23,682 nucleotides of DNA from Clostridia bacterium (GCA_016296675.1 JAEDIV010000021.1:1-23682); one strand, 5' to 3'; shown: positions 6,697-15,252, numbered from the stretch's first letter. The notes: generated by a model not told the origin, from the letters alone. Numbers and translations are program-made.

Positions 6697-7434
6697 ATGC
6701 GCTGTATGCGACTGGATAAACTGGTTGCCGGCACGGGAATTTCCCGTCAGGACGCAAAAAAACTGATCGCCGGCGGGCGTGTCACGGTGGACGGAAAGGT
6801 TCAGAAGGACCCCGGATTTTCAGTGACGGAAGCAAATGAGGTTTCTGTCGGCGGCGAAAGCATCACCCATAAAGCGCATATTCACATCATGATTCATAAG
6901 CCCGGCGGCGTTCTGACGGCAACGGAGGACGCGCGCGGCCAGAAAACCGTGGCGGACTTTCTGCCCTTTGCCTTTTTTAAGCGCAAAATCGGTCCGGTCG
7001 GGAGACTGGACAAGGATGTTACGGGGCTTGTCCTTATGACGACGGACGGGCAGCTTGCCCACAGGCTCATTTCGCCCAAATGGGAAGTGACCAAAAGATA
7101 CCGCGCGGTGGTTGAAGGAAAGCTGGATGAAGAATGCGTGCTTGCCTTTAAAACCGGTATTGAATTCAAGGATTTTACGGCAAAACCGGCAGGGCTTGAA
7201 ATTCTGTCGGCGAATGAGGATGAGTCCGTCTGCCTTGTGTATGTGACAGAAGGAAAATTTCATCAGGTGAAGCGCATGCTGCAGGCGGTCGGTCATCCGG
7301 TTAAGCATTTGCACAGAGAGAAAATCGCGATGATTGAGCTGGACGAGAGTCTGGCTGAAGGCGAATGGCGGGAACTTACCGACAGCGAGATTCACGATCT
7401 ATATGTTCTTACGGAGATGAATGAAGATGGCTGA
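6697..7434 (+). CDS. rsuA: RsuA-family 16S rRNA pseudouridine synthase
   Basis: 245 residues. An N-terminal S4 RNA-binding domain (MRLDKLVAGTGISRQDAKKL, about 4-50) is followed by the pseudouridine synthase fold with catalytic Asp105 in VGRLDKDVTG. The segment EGKFHQVKRML followed by GHPVKHLHREKI is characteristic of the RsuA branch, which modifies a single uridine in 16S rRNA (U516 in E. coli). RluB/E/F relatives are the main alternative. The start at 6697 is chosen because GGGGGTGA (6687-6694) places its GG core about 5 nt from this ATG. The ATG at 6706 would be too far and the GTG at 6691 overlaps the site. It is the first gene of a four-gene plus-strand run. Confidence 0.88.
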   Translation: MRCMRLDKLVAGTGISRQDAKKLIAGGRVTVDGKVQKDPGFSVTEANEVSVGGESITHKAHIHIMIHKPGGVLTATEDARGQKTVADFLPFAFFKRKIGPVGRLDKDVTGLVLMTTDGQLAHRLISPKWEVTKRYRAVVEGKLDEECVLAFKTGIEFKDFTAKPAGLEILSANEDESVCLVYVTEGKFHQVKRMLQAVGHPVKHLHREKIAMIELDESLAEGEWRELTDSEIHDLYVLTEMNEDG

Positions 7435-8029
7435 GCAATATTTTACGTCCAACCCCACATCCGAGCATAAATATTCGAAGTTTGAAACAGAGATTCTGGG
7501 AAACACCGTGTGCTTTCACACGGATTCCGGCGTGTTCTCCAGAGACGGCCTCGATTTTGGCACCAGAACGCTTTTAGAGGCGCTTCCGGGGCTGTACGGC
7601 AGAGTCCTGGACCTTGGATGCGGCTGGGGCGCCGTGGGCGTTTCCGTGGGCAAAAAATACCCGGAGACGGAAATCGTCATGTCGGATGTCAATGAACGCG
7701 CGATGGAGCTTGCGCAGAAAAATCTCAGGGAAAACGGCGTTTCAAACGCGAAAGTATTTACGTCCGACGCGATGGACGACGTGCCCGGCATGTTTGATTT
7801 CATTCTCACCAATCCCCCCATCCGCGCGGGAAAGGCTGTGATCTACAAAATGTTTGATCAGGCGTCCGAACGGCTCAATGAAGGCGGCGCGCTGTATGTG
7901 GTGATCCGAAAACAGCAGGGCGCGCCCAGCGCAAAGACGCATCTTCAGGAAAAATTCGGACATGTGGAAGTTATCGCCAAGGACAAAAGCTATTGGATCA
8001 TCGAATGCAAAAAGGAGACCGAAGAATGA
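7427..8029 (+). CDS. RsmC/YbxB-like class I methyltransferase
   Basis: 200 residues. The AdoMet-binding motif VLDLGCGWG (60-68), the acidic motif MSDVNERA (85-92) and the catalytic NPPIR (129-133) identify an N-methyltransferase of the MTS/RsmC family. Members of this single-domain Gram-positive form (B. subtilis YbxB) are thought to act on rRNA guanine by analogy with E. coli RsmC; the exact target here is inferred. The start at 7427 (MAEQYFTSNPTSEH) resembles family starts. An ATG at 7421 shares the GGAGATGA ribosome site and cannot be excluded. The gene overlaps the end of rsuA by 8 nt, suggesting translational coupling of two RNA-modifying enzymes. Confidence 0.85.
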   Translation: MAEQYFTSNPTSEHKYSKFETEILGNTVCFHTDSGVFSRDGLDFGTRTLLEALPGLYGRVLDLGCGWGAVGVSVGKKYPETEIVMSDVNERAMELAQKNLRENGVSNAKVFTSDAMDDVPGMFDFILTNPPIRAGKAVIYKMFDQASERLNEGGALYVVIRKQQGAPSAKTHLQEKFGHVEVIAKDKSYWIIECKKETEE

Positions 8030-9102
8030 AAGCGGACAGACTTTTGAAGGTAAAGCGGAATATGCGCGATATGGGGCTTAAGCAGCTGCTCATTTCAGCG
8101 CCCAACAGCATTTTTTATCTGACGGGCAAGTTTATCCATCCGGGCGAAAGAATGGTGGTTTTGTCGGTTAAGGAAAACGGCGACTGCACGCTTTTTGCCA
8201 ACAGACTCTTTGCGGTCGGAAGCGTTGACGGGGCAAAGCTTGTAGAGTACGACGATACGGACGACTGCATCGGCGTTCTGTCCGAAGACGTTGTTTCCGG
8301 AAATGTCGGTTTTGACAAGGAATGGGCGTGCCGCTTTGCGCTTGCACTCATGGAAAGAAGAAGCGATATCAAACCTTTGATCGGCTCTCCCGCCGTGGAC
8401 AGAGCCAGAATGCTCAAAACAAGGGAAGAAATCGACCTTATGCGTTTAAGCTCGCGCTTGAACGACAAGGCGATTGACAAAGCGATTTCGGCGCTTTCCG
8501 ACGGCGTAAAGGAATCGGAAATTGCGAATGTATACATGAATGAGGCGAAAGCCCTTGGCGCAGGCGGCGGAAGCTTTGATTCGCTCATTTGTTTCGGCGC
8601 AAACTGCGCAGAGCCGCATCATGCGACCGACGATACGGTGATCAAATCGGGCGATTCCGTGATTCTGGACGTAGGCGCAAGCTTAAATGCATACTGCTCC
8701 GATATGACCAGAACCGTGTTTTTCAAATCTGCGACCGAGGAACAGAAAAAGGTTTACGAGATCGTTGAGCGTGCCAATGCCGCAGGCAGGGCGGCGGTCA
8801 GACCCGGCGTAAAGCTCAAGAATGTGGACAGCGCTGCGCGCAGGGTGATCGAGGACGCGGGCTACGGCAAATACTTTATCCACAGAACGGGGCATGGCAT
8901 CGGCCTTGAAGTGCACGAATTCCCGGATGTAAGCGCGGTCAGCGAGGCTGTGTGTGAGCCTGGAATGGTGTTTTCCGTTGAACCCGGCATATATCTGCCC
9001 GGCCGTTTCGGCGTTCGCGTTGAAGATCTTGTTGCGGTTACGGAAGACGGATGCGAGACCCTGAACGAATACACCAAGGAAATGCGGGTGATCGGATGCT
9101 GA
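8026..9102 (+). CDS. M24-family aminopeptidase (Xaa-Pro peptidase type)
   Basis: 358 residues with the usual two-domain plan: an N-terminal creatinase-like domain (about 1-125) and a C-terminal pita-bread catalytic domain. All five expected dinuclear-metal ligands are visible: Asp215 (ILDVGA), Asp226 (SDMTRT), His290 (GHGIGLEVHE), Glu319 (SVEPGIY) and Glu333 (VRVEDL). Family enzymes release an N-terminal residue before proline. The substrate is not provable from sequence, and some homologues act on other dipeptides. The ATG overlaps the preceding stop codon as ATGA, with AGGAG about 9 nt upstream. It is cytoplasmic, with no signal peptide. Confidence 0.88.
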   Translation: MKADRLLKVKRNMRDMGLKQLLISAPNSIFYLTGKFIHPGERMVVLSVKENGDCTLFANRLFAVGSVDGAKLVEYDDTDDCIGVLSEDVVSGNVGFDKEWACRFALALMERRSDIKPLIGSPAVDRARMLKTREEIDLMRLSSRLNDKAIDKAISALSDGVKESEIANVYMNEAKALGAGGGSFDSLICFGANCAEPHHATDDTVIKSGDSVILDVGASLNAYCSDMTRTVFFKSATEEQKKVYEIVERANAAGRAAVRPGVKLKNVDSAARRVIEDAGYGKYFIHRTGHGIGLEVHEFPDVSAVSEAVCEPGMVFSVEPGIYLPGRFGVRVEDLVAVTEDGCETLNEYTKEMRVIGC

Positions 9103-10271
9103 ACTTTGAATACACCCAGCCGACCAAATTCGTTTTCGGGCGCGGCGCAGAAATGCATGCGGGCGAAGAACTCAAAAAAATCGGCGGAACGAAGTGCCTG
9201 ATTCACTACGGCGGCGGAAGCGCTGTAAAAAGCGGCCTCATTGACCGCGTGAAGGCGTCCTTGGAAGAGGCGGGCATAGCATATGTGCTGCTTGGCGGCG
9301 CGGTGCCCAATCCCAGAGACACCAAGGTGTATGAAGGAATCGAGCTTGTCCGAAAGGAAAAGTGCGACTGTGTCCTGGCTGTCGGCGGCGGAAGCGCGAT
9401 TGACAGCGCGAAAGCCATTGCGCACGGAAGCGTCTATGACGGCGATTTCTGGGATCTGTGGAGCGGAAAGGCGAAGATTACGAAGACTTTGCCCATGGGA
9501 TGCGTGTTAACGCTGTCTGCAACGGGCTCGGAAAGCTCGAACAGCTCTGTCATCATGCAGGAGAAAACAAGGCTGAAAAGAGGCGTAAGGAGCGATTTCA
9601 ACCGTCCGCGCTTTGCGCTTATGAATCCGGAGCTCACCTTCACGCTGCCTAAATATCAGATTGCCTGCGGAGCGACCGATATCATGGCGCACATCATGGA
9701 AAGGTATTTTACGAATGAAAAGGAAGTCGGCGTGACCGACTATCTGTGCGAGGCGCTTTTAAAGACCGTGATCCAGTATGCGCCCATTGCCGTAAATCAG
9801 CCTGATAATTACGACGCGCAGGCGCAGATCATGTGGGCGGGTACGCTTGCGCACAACGATACCTGCGGTGTAGGCAGGCTCGGCGACTGGGCAAGCCATC
9901 AGATCGAGCATGAACTGAGCGCACTGTACGACGTTGCCCACGGCGCGGGACTGGCGGTTGTGTTCCCTGCATGGATGCGGTATACGCTTGACAATGACGT
10001 AAACCGTTTTGCGCGGTTTGCGGTAAACGTGTTCGGATGCGATATGAACTTCGGCAATCCCCGCGAGACAGCGCTTGCCGGAATTGAGCGCTACGAGGCG
10101 TTCTTAAAAACCATCGGCATGCCCGTTACCTTAAAGGAACTGGGCGCAAAGGCCGAAGATATTCCCTATATGGCAAAGAACACCAAGCGCGGCCCTGACG
10201 GCAAAGTCGGCGCGTTTGTGAAGCTGGATACGGAGGATGTCGAGGCGATTCTGAGGATTGCGGACCGGTAA
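9096..10271 (+). CDS. Iron-containing alcohol dehydrogenase (butanol dehydrogenase-like)
   Basis: 391 residues of the group III (iron) alcohol dehydrogenase family. The nucleotide-binding GGGSAIDSAK starts at 97. The expected metal ligands are Asp195 and His199 (CGATDIMAHIMERYF), His268 and His282 (SHQIEHELSALYDVAHGAG). The overall pattern is closest to NAD(P)H-dependent butanol dehydrogenases and YqhD-type aldehyde reductases, which reduce aldehydes to alcohols during fermentation. The start at 9096 overlaps the end of the peptidase gene by 7 nt, with GGGTGATC just upstream as a ribosome site. It is the last gene of the plus-strand run; the palindrome in the element at 10291-10468 may terminate the transcript. 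Confidence 0.9.
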   Translation: MLNFEYTQPTKFVFGRGAEMHAGEELKKIGGTKCLIHYGGGSAVKSGLIDRVKASLEEAGIAYVLLGGAVPNPRDTKVYEGIELVRKEKCDCVLAVGGGSAIDSAKAIAHGSVYDGDFWDLWSGKAKITKTLPMGCVLTLSATGSESSNSSVIMQEKTRLKRGVRSDFNRPRFALMNPELTFTLPKYQIACGATDIMAHIMERYFTNEKEVGVTDYLCEALLKTVIQYAPIAVNQPDNYDAQAQIMWAGTLAHNDTCGVGRLGDWASHQIEHELSALYDVAHGAGLAVVFPAWMRYTLDNDVNRFARFAVNVFGCDMNFGNPRETALAGIERYEAFLKTIGMPVTLKELGAKAEDIPYMAKNTKRGPDGKVGAFVKLDTEDVEAILRIADR

Positions 10272-10290
10272 GCAATATACAAAGCAAAAA

Positions 10291-10468
10291 GGGACTGTTT
10301 CAAATTACATTCTAACTCCGTATTTTGTGTATCTTAATAAAACAACCAAAGATTTCGGGACGGGAAACCCGTCCCCTACATAACGAAGAAGCTGATTTCT
10401 TCCTGTAGGGGACGGGTTTCCCGTCCCGTATGGATGCTTTTTGAGTTTTTTCTTAATGAGACAGTCCC
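10291..10468. mobile_element. MITE-like element with nested cruciform
   Basis: A 178-bp non-coding element with terminal inverted repeats GGGACTGTTTCA (10291-10302) and TGAGACAGTCCC (10457-10468), matching at 11 of 12 positions. The centre has two 25-nt arms (10356-10380 and 10404-10428) that are perfect reverse complements. Each arm also contains its own palindrome, GGGACGGG AAA CCCGTCCC. The loop adds GAAGAA (10385-10390) paired with TTCTTC (10397-10402). No clear target duplication is visible. A related end lies at 23630. It fills the gap between convergent genes, 3 bp from the phosphodiesterase stop codon, with T-rich stretches on both sides of the hairpin, so it may terminate both operons. 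No transposase is encoded. Confidence 0.8.
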
Positions 10469-10471
10469 GTT

Positions 10472-11293
10472 CTAATGCTTTCCGATTTTCTCAAGATACA
10501 ATTTAAGTGCCAGCGGCCAATCGGTCTGGATGATGTTAAAGCCTCTGTCTGCCAGCCAGCCCCAGCCTAGAAACGGGTTTACGGAGACGGAGACGTCGTC
10601 CGAATGACCGGCGGCAAGCACGGTCTTGTAGTTGAACAAAATCGCATTCGCCCAGGCGATCAAGCCGTTTTTGTTTAATTGCTCGGTGTATTCTCTCTGA
10701 CAGATGGGGGCGTCGTCGGTTTTGAAGAGCGCTTCCACGCCCACGTAGCGCATGTTTCGTTTAAGGAGCATTTCCGAAAAGTCGTCCTTTTCCCATGCGA
10801 TGACCATATAGGGAAGGTCGCTTGCGACTTCTTCTACGTCCTTGAATGCCTTTTCGTCCGCGTCCGTTTTGATCAGAACCTGATCCTGCATGCCCATTTC
10901 CCGGACGATTTTGGAAATATCCCCGGGGCATGTCCAGAATTTGTCGATGTTGATGTAGGCGCGGCCTTTTATGAACTCGAAGGCTTCCCGAAGGCGCGGA
11001 ACGCCCCATTCGGTAAAGAGCGTATCCTGATTGACCAGGCGCAGCCTGTCTACTTCGGAGGAATGCATCTGACTGATCAGTTTATCGCTTTTGAGGAAAA
11101 TGCGCTCCATACCCGGATGAAAGACATACAATTCGCCGTCCGTGGAGCGGGATACGTCAAGCTCGATGATGTCCGCGCCCATATTGAGCGCGGCCTGAAA
11201 AGCGTACATGGAGTTGCAGGGAATGTTTCCGCCCGAGGCGCCTCTGTGCGCTGCGATCATGATGCGGCTTCCGCCGGTGTTTCCAAAACGCAT
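10472..11293 (-). CDS. Glycerophosphodiester phosphodiesterase family protein
   Basis: 273 residues with a TIM-barrel GDPD signature: AAHRGASGG (His16, Arg17), IIELDVSRSTDGELYVFHPG (Glu44, Asp46, His59). Such enzymes hydrolyse glycerophosphodiesters to glycerol 3-phosphate and an alcohol using a divalent metal. The usual PEN(T/S) segment after HRG is replaced by PCNS, and the usual HD after the second histidine is HP, so specificity may differ from classical GlpQ or UgpQ. The start is supported by AAAGGAG 8 nt upstream. It begins 15 nt after trkH and is probably the last gene of the long minus-strand operon. No signal peptide is evident, so it would act in the cytoplasm. Confidence 0.82.
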   Translation of the reverse strand: MRFGNTGGSRIMIAAHRGASGGNIPCNSMYAFQAALNMGADIIELDVSRSTDGELYVFHPGMERIFLKSDKLISQMHSSEVDRLRLVNQDTLFTEWGVPRLREAFEFIKGRAYINIDKFWTCPGDISKIVREMGMQDQVLIKTDADEKAFKDVEEVASDLPYMVIAWEKDDFSEMLLKRNMRYVGVEALFKTDDAPICQREYTEQLNKNGLIAWANAILFNYKTVLAAGHSDDVSVSVNPFLGWGWLADRGFNIIQTDWPLALKLYLEKIGKH

Positions 11294-11308
11294 GGAATGT
11301 GCTCCTTT

Positions 11309-12751
11309 CTATCCGCGCCGCCAGGCAGCAGGGGAGAAGAGGATGAGAATCGGGTAGAGCTCAAGGCGTCCGGCCAGCATCAGAATGGACAGGAAAACCT
11401 TTGTCGGCGCCGAGTATCCTGCAAAGGAACCTATGGGGCCCACCACTTCGAGGCCGGGACCGACGTTTGAAATACAGGTCAATGACGTTGTAAACGCAGT
11501 TGTGAAGCTTACCTCTTCCAGTGAAACGACGACTGCGCCGACAAGTATCAGAAGAACATGGCAGAAAAACAGCATGGAAACCTGAGCCAGCGTTTCCTCG
11601 GGAACGGTTTTTCCGTCGAGCTTGATGACTTGGATCTTTCTCGGCTGAAATGCGCGGCGGATTTCGCGGCGCGCCATTTTCAGAAGCATCACAAGGCGCG
11701 TCATCTTAAGACCGCCCGCCGTTGAACCTGCGCACGCGCCAAACAGCATGAGGCTCATGAGCAGCATTTTGGAAAACGACGGCCAGAGGTTGAAATTCGC
11801 TGTAGCATATCCCGTTGTGGACATGATGGTCGGCACCTGGAAAGAGGCATAGCGAAGGGCTGTGAAGAAGTCGCCGTAGTAAGGAATGAGATTCAGGGTT
11901 ATGACGAGAATTGCACAAAAAGCAATCAGCGAATAAAGTTTTACTTCTTCGTTTTTCAGCGCCCCTTTGAAATCGCGGTTGAAAAGCTTGAAATATACGG
12001 CGAAATTGATACCGAAGAGGAACATGAAAACGGCAATAATGATTTCAACAGCAAGATTGTTAAACGCGCCGATGCTTAATGCGCGGTTTGAGAAGCCGCC
12101 TGTGCCTGCGGTTGAAAATGCATGCAGTACTGCGTCAAACAGGCTCATACCTGCCAGCAGCAACGCGATAATTTCAATGAACGTCAGTACGAAATAGATC
12201 ATATACATGATCTTTGCCGTATCGCCCAGTTTCGGCGTGAGCTTGGAAAAGGTCGGGCCGGGACTTTCTGCGCGCGCAAGATGTGCGCCGCGGCCGCCGA
12301 TGGTAGGAAGAATCGCAGTTGTGAACACGAGGACGCCCATACCGCCGATCCAGTGTGTGAAGGTACGCCAGAAATGAAGGCCGTTGGACAGGCTTTCAAT
12401 ATCGGTCATGATGGTTGCGCCGGTGGTGGTGAATCCACTGGTAATTTCAAAAAACGCATCGATAAAAGAGCAAGCGCCGCTGAAAACAAGCGGAAGCCCG
12501 CCCAGAAGCGACATAAGCAGCCAGCCGAGCCCTGCGACGGCAAGCGCCTCCCGGGCGTACATCTGATGATCTTTCGGGCGGAAAATCAGTGTCAGCGGCA
12601 AGGATACGGCAAGGATGGCTATGATTGAATACACAAAAGCCATCGCGTCGCCCTGTCCGTAGGCAATGGATACGCCCAGCGCCGGAAGCATGAGCATTGC
12701 CTCGATCAAAAACAGCTTTCCAAGAAAATTAAGTACAAGCTTTATGTTCAT
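11309..12751 (-). CDS. trkH: Trk-type potassium uptake protein, membrane subunit
   Basis: 480 residues, highly hydrophobic, with about ten transmembrane helices. The four pore-loop regions of the SKT (TrkH/KtrB) family are visible: TTTGAT (108-113), STAGTGGF (213-220), STTGYAT (311-317) and SNVGPG (428-433), each with the filter glycine. GRLEL near the C-terminus (461-465) is typical. It forms the potassium channel-like subunit regulated by the TrkA ring. The ATG at 12751 lies 4 nt after the trkA stop codon, implying coupled translation. A TTG at 12763 in the same frame would overlap trkA and is less likely. The ribosome site is weak, which fits coupling. Confidence 0.93.
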   Translation of the reverse strand: MNIKLVLNFLGKLFLIEAMLMLPALGVSIAYGQGDAMAFVYSIIAILAVSLPLTLIFRPKDHQMYAREALAVAGLGWLLMSLLGGLPLVFSGACSFIDAFFEITSGFTTTGATIMTDIESLSNGLHFWRTFTHWIGGMGVLVFTTAILPTIGGRGAHLARAESPGPTFSKLTPKLGDTAKIMYMIYFVLTFIEIIALLLAGMSLFDAVLHAFSTAGTGGFSNRALSIGAFNNLAVEIIIAVFMFLFGINFAVYFKLFNRDFKGALKNEEVKLYSLIAFCAILVITLNLIPYYGDFFTALRYASFQVPTIMSTTGYATANFNLWPSFSKMLLMSLMLFGACAGSTAGGLKMTRLVMLLKMARREIRRAFQPRKIQVIKLDGKTVPEETLAQVSMLFFCHVLLILVGAVVVSLEEVSFTTAFTTSLTCISNVGPGLEVVGPIGSFAGYSAPTKVFLSILMLAGRLELYPILILFSPAAWRRG

Positions 12752-12755
12752 GACT

Positions 12756-14117
12756 TTATCCAATCACATCTTCAAGATCGGCAATACCGGTTTCCTTGGT
12801 GATAATGACCACATGGTCGTCCGCCTGCATGCTGTCGTCGCCGAAAGGAACGAGCGCATGACCGTTTCTGACGATGACGGCGACAAGCGTGTGGTCTTTG
12901 ATTTTAAGATCCTTGAGCGGAATTCCGATAAACGGCGCCTTGGGCTTAACCACAAATTCCAGCGCCTCGGCTTTTCCGTTGATCAGCTTATACATGCGCT
13001 CTATCGCAGTATCAGCAGTGTTTTTGCGCGCGCGGACGGTTCTTAAAATAATGTTGCAGGCGATTTCACGGGGGTTGATGATGCTTTCAAGGCCCATGCT
13101 GCGAAGAAGATCGGGGTATTCCAGACGCGTGTTCTTCACGATGACCTTTGCATTTGTATTCTGATGGGCATAAAGGCCGGTCAGAAGGTTTTCTTCATCC
13201 CTGTCCGTCAGGGCAATAAATGCATCCGCCGTGTCGAGGCCTTCGCTCATCAGAAGCTTATAGTCCGTACCGTCGCCCTGAATGATGGTGACGTCTTCCA
13301 GCGCTTCCGACAGAAATCTCGCCTTTTCGATTTTGCGCTCGATGATCTTTGTGTCCACGCCCGACGCGCACAGCGACTGCGCAAGATAATAGGCGATGCG
13401 GCTTCCGCCGACGATAAGAGCATCCTTCACGCCTCGCGTGTCCATGCCGATGGACTTGAAAAAGGCGGTGATGGTGGACGTGTCGGCAGCGACAAACACG
13501 CGGTCGCCGGAACGAATCACAAAATCGCCCTTGGGGATGATGGCGTGCATATCGCGCTCGACAATGCAGAAAAGCACGTGCGGAAGATGCGGAGTGCGTC
13601 TGTAAAGGTCTTTAAGCGGTATGTTTGCAAAGGGTTCTTTGCCGGTAGCCTTGATTTCAACAAGCTCGACAAGGCCGCGGGCAAACGTTTCGATGGAAGC
13701 TGCGAAAGGCAGGCGCAGCATTCGGCTGATTTCGCGGGCGGTTGCGCGCTCCGGATTCATGACATAGTTGATGAACAGTTCCTTTGTAAGGAAGGGAAGA
13801 CTGTCCAGATACTCGGGGTCACGGATGCGGGCAACGGTATATTTTGCGCCCAGCTTTTTGGCTGTCAGCGAGCAGAGCATGTTGGTTTCATCGCTCATCG
13901 TGGTTGCAATCACAATCTCTGCGTGCATAACATCCGCTTCCTGAAGCGTCTGAAGGGATACGCCGCTGCCTTTGACGGTGAGCGCGTCCAGCGTTTCAAG
14001 ACATTTGTCCAGGACCGCTTCGTCGCGGTCAATAATGGTAACGTTGTGTTTTTCTTCGATAAGTTTTTCAGCCAGGAGCATGCCGAGTTTTCCGCAGCCT
14101 ACGATCAGAATTTTCAT
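12756..14117 (-). CDS. trkA: Trk potassium uptake regulator, two RCK modules
   Basis: 453 residues made of two tandem RCK units, as in full-length TrkA. The first Rossmann fold is KILIVGCGKLG (Gly7, Gly9, Gly12) with acidic TIIDRD at 27-32. The second is ALIVGGSRIAYYLAQ near 233-247. Each is followed by a TrkA-C-like domain (about 150-215 and 370-450, the latter with PFIGIPLKDL). It binds nucleotides (NAD(H), ATP/ADP) and gates TrkH at the inner membrane face. GAGGA lies about 9-12 nt before the ATG. It is followed directly by trkH. Confidence 0.94.
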   Translation of the reverse strand: MKILIVGCGKLGMLLAEKLIEEKHNVTIIDRDEAVLDKCLETLDALTVKGSGVSLQTLQEADVMHAEIVIATTMSDETNMLCSLTAKKLGAKYTVARIRDPEYLDSLPFLTKELFINYVMNPERATAREISRMLRLPFAASIETFARGLVELVEIKATGKEPFANIPLKDLYRRTPHLPHVLFCIVERDMHAIIPKGDFVIRSGDRVFVAADTSTITAFFKSIGMDTRGVKDALIVGGSRIAYYLAQSLCASGVDTKIIERKIEKARFLSEALEDVTIIQGDGTDYKLLMSEGLDTADAFIALTDRDEENLLTGLYAHQNTNAKVIVKNTRLEYPDLLRSMGLESIINPREIACNIILRTVRARKNTADTAIERMYKLINGKAEALEFVVKPKAPFIGIPLKDLKIKDHTLVAVIVRNGHALVPFGDDSMQADDHVVIITKETGIADLEDVIG

Positions 14118-14148
14118 ATGATTTCTGTCCTCATGTTCAAGGATGGAT

Positions 14149-14736
14149 TTACATGTCGATTTCGGGATGTCTGCGTTCGGGAATCAGGGTTTTGCGGGTG
14201 ACGTGCGAGGAAAGACGGCGTTCTTTTTTGCGCGCGGTGATTTGCTTTCGGTATTGCCTTTTGCGGGTGAGCGCAGAGACGATGTTCATGCTTTCGCCTG
14301 CAATGACTGCGCCGGCGGAGGCAAACTTGATGGTTTCAAACAGATTCAGCGTTCTGAAGATCATATTGCCCGTCGTGTGGAAAAACATGATCGCGGCGCA
14401 TACCGGAATTGCCAGAAAGCCCGGTTTCCAGAAGCGGCTTGAGAAAAATACGATGAGAGCGAACAGGGAAATGGCGGCGAGGATGACGGGATTGATCAGC
14501 TCCATCCGGGAGGCAGGGTCATGAAGAAGCTCTTCGATGTATTCTCTTAAAAGTCCCTTTTCCTTCATGAACCGAACGGTTACGCCAAAGATGCTGTCAA
14601 AGGAATCAACGCGGATCACGCATTCCCATACCGACCATATCATCATCGCAAGCGCGCCCAGAAAAACAAGCTTGCTTCCGGTCAGCGGGCGGCGGTACAC
14701 GTAGTTTTTAAGCGCCTTTTTGCTTCTTTTGTTCAT
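14149..14736 (-). CDS. Small multi-pass membrane protein of unknown function
   Basis: 195 residues that I do not recognise. A basic N-terminus (MNKRSKKALKNYVYRR) leads to a hydrophobic helix at about 22-42. A polar stretch of about 40 residues follows, then helices at about 83-101 and 105-122, and a weaker one near 130-155. The last 40 residues are strongly basic (RKRQYRKQ, RKKERR) and would be cytoplasmic by the positive-inside rule. AAAGGA lies 8 nt before the ATG. It sits 18 nt after the editing-domain gene and 31 nt before trkA in the same operon, so it is very likely real and co-expressed with potassium uptake, but no role can be assigned. Confidence 0.8.
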   Translation of the reverse strand: MNKRSKKALKNYVYRRPLTGSKLVFLGALAMMIWSVWECVIRVDSFDSIFGVTVRFMKEKGLLREYIEELLHDPASRMELINPVILAAISLFALIVFFSSRFWKPGFLAIPVCAAIMFFHTTGNMIFRTLNLFETIKFASAGAVIAGESMNIVSALTRKRQYRKQITARKKERRLSSHVTRKTLIPERRHPEIDM

Positions 14737-14754
14737 GGGTAAATCCTTTCAAGG

Positions 14755-15252
14755 TCAGGGCATTTCTATAAAGCGCGGTTCTCTTTCCAAAAGAGGGAGG
14801 ATTTTTTTGAAAAAATCTTCTGTGTTCACGCGGACAGAGGCGGTGTTTTCAAGCGGATGAAAGATGAGCGTTTTTTCATTAAGCAGCTTTCGATCGACAA
14901 GAAGATTCACGCGTTTTTCTGTATCAAACAAAAAACCGAACGGGCTGACTGCACCAATGTGGGTGTGAAAAAGCTGCCCAAGCGCTTCTTCCGAGGCAAA
15001 CGACAGGCGCGAGGAACATGCCTGTTTGCTGACAGAGGAGGTTTTGAACACGCTTTTGGGATGCATGATCAGCAGATAGTATGCGCTTTCGTTTCGGGGC
15101 GTCAACAGAAGGTTTTTGGGCATGCATCCGTCCAAAAGCATTTCCGCCAGCGCGCAGTCGGAAATGGCGCTGATTCGCCTGTGACGCGTGTGGCGGTAGG
15201 AAAGTTTATTTTTGGCTAAAAAGGCATAAACGGATTGCTCGGCGTGTGTCAT
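14755..15252 (-). CDS. YbaK/ProXp-type aminoacyl-tRNA editing protein
   Basis: 165 residues of the YbaK/ProRS-INS domain superfamily, whose members hydrolyse mischarged tRNAs such as Ala-tRNA(Pro). The conserved lysine is Lys46 in PKNLLL, followed by GAVSPFGFLFD (100-110), a VNLLVDRKLL strand (115-124) and FHPLENTASV (131-140). This order matches the free-standing ProXp-ala/PrdX group. The start at 15252 (MTHAEQSVYAFL) overlaps the dnaC stop codon as ATGA and fits the family start. A longer version from 15294 would run well into dnaC. Alternative specificity (Cys-tRNA(Pro) editing) cannot be excluded. Confidence 0.83.
   Translation of the reverse strand: MTHAEQSVYAFLAKNKLSYRHTRHRRISAISDCALAEMLLDGCMPKNLLLTPRNESAYYLLIMHPKSVFKTSSVSKQACSSRLSFASEEALGQLFHTHIGAVSPFGFLFDTEKRVNLLVDRKLLNEKTLIFHPLENTASVRVNTEDFFKKILPLLEREPRFIEMP

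Noticed and set aside
8876..8884. Perfect DnaA-box sequence TTATCCACA
   Set aside because: It is single, lies inside the peptidase coding sequence where it encodes conserved residues, and has no AT-rich unwinding region or neighbouring boxes. It is not an origin.
13164..14201. 345-codon plus-strand frame opposite trkA
   Set aside because: It is antisense to a clear two-domain TrkA, and its composition is that of a reverse-frame shadow.
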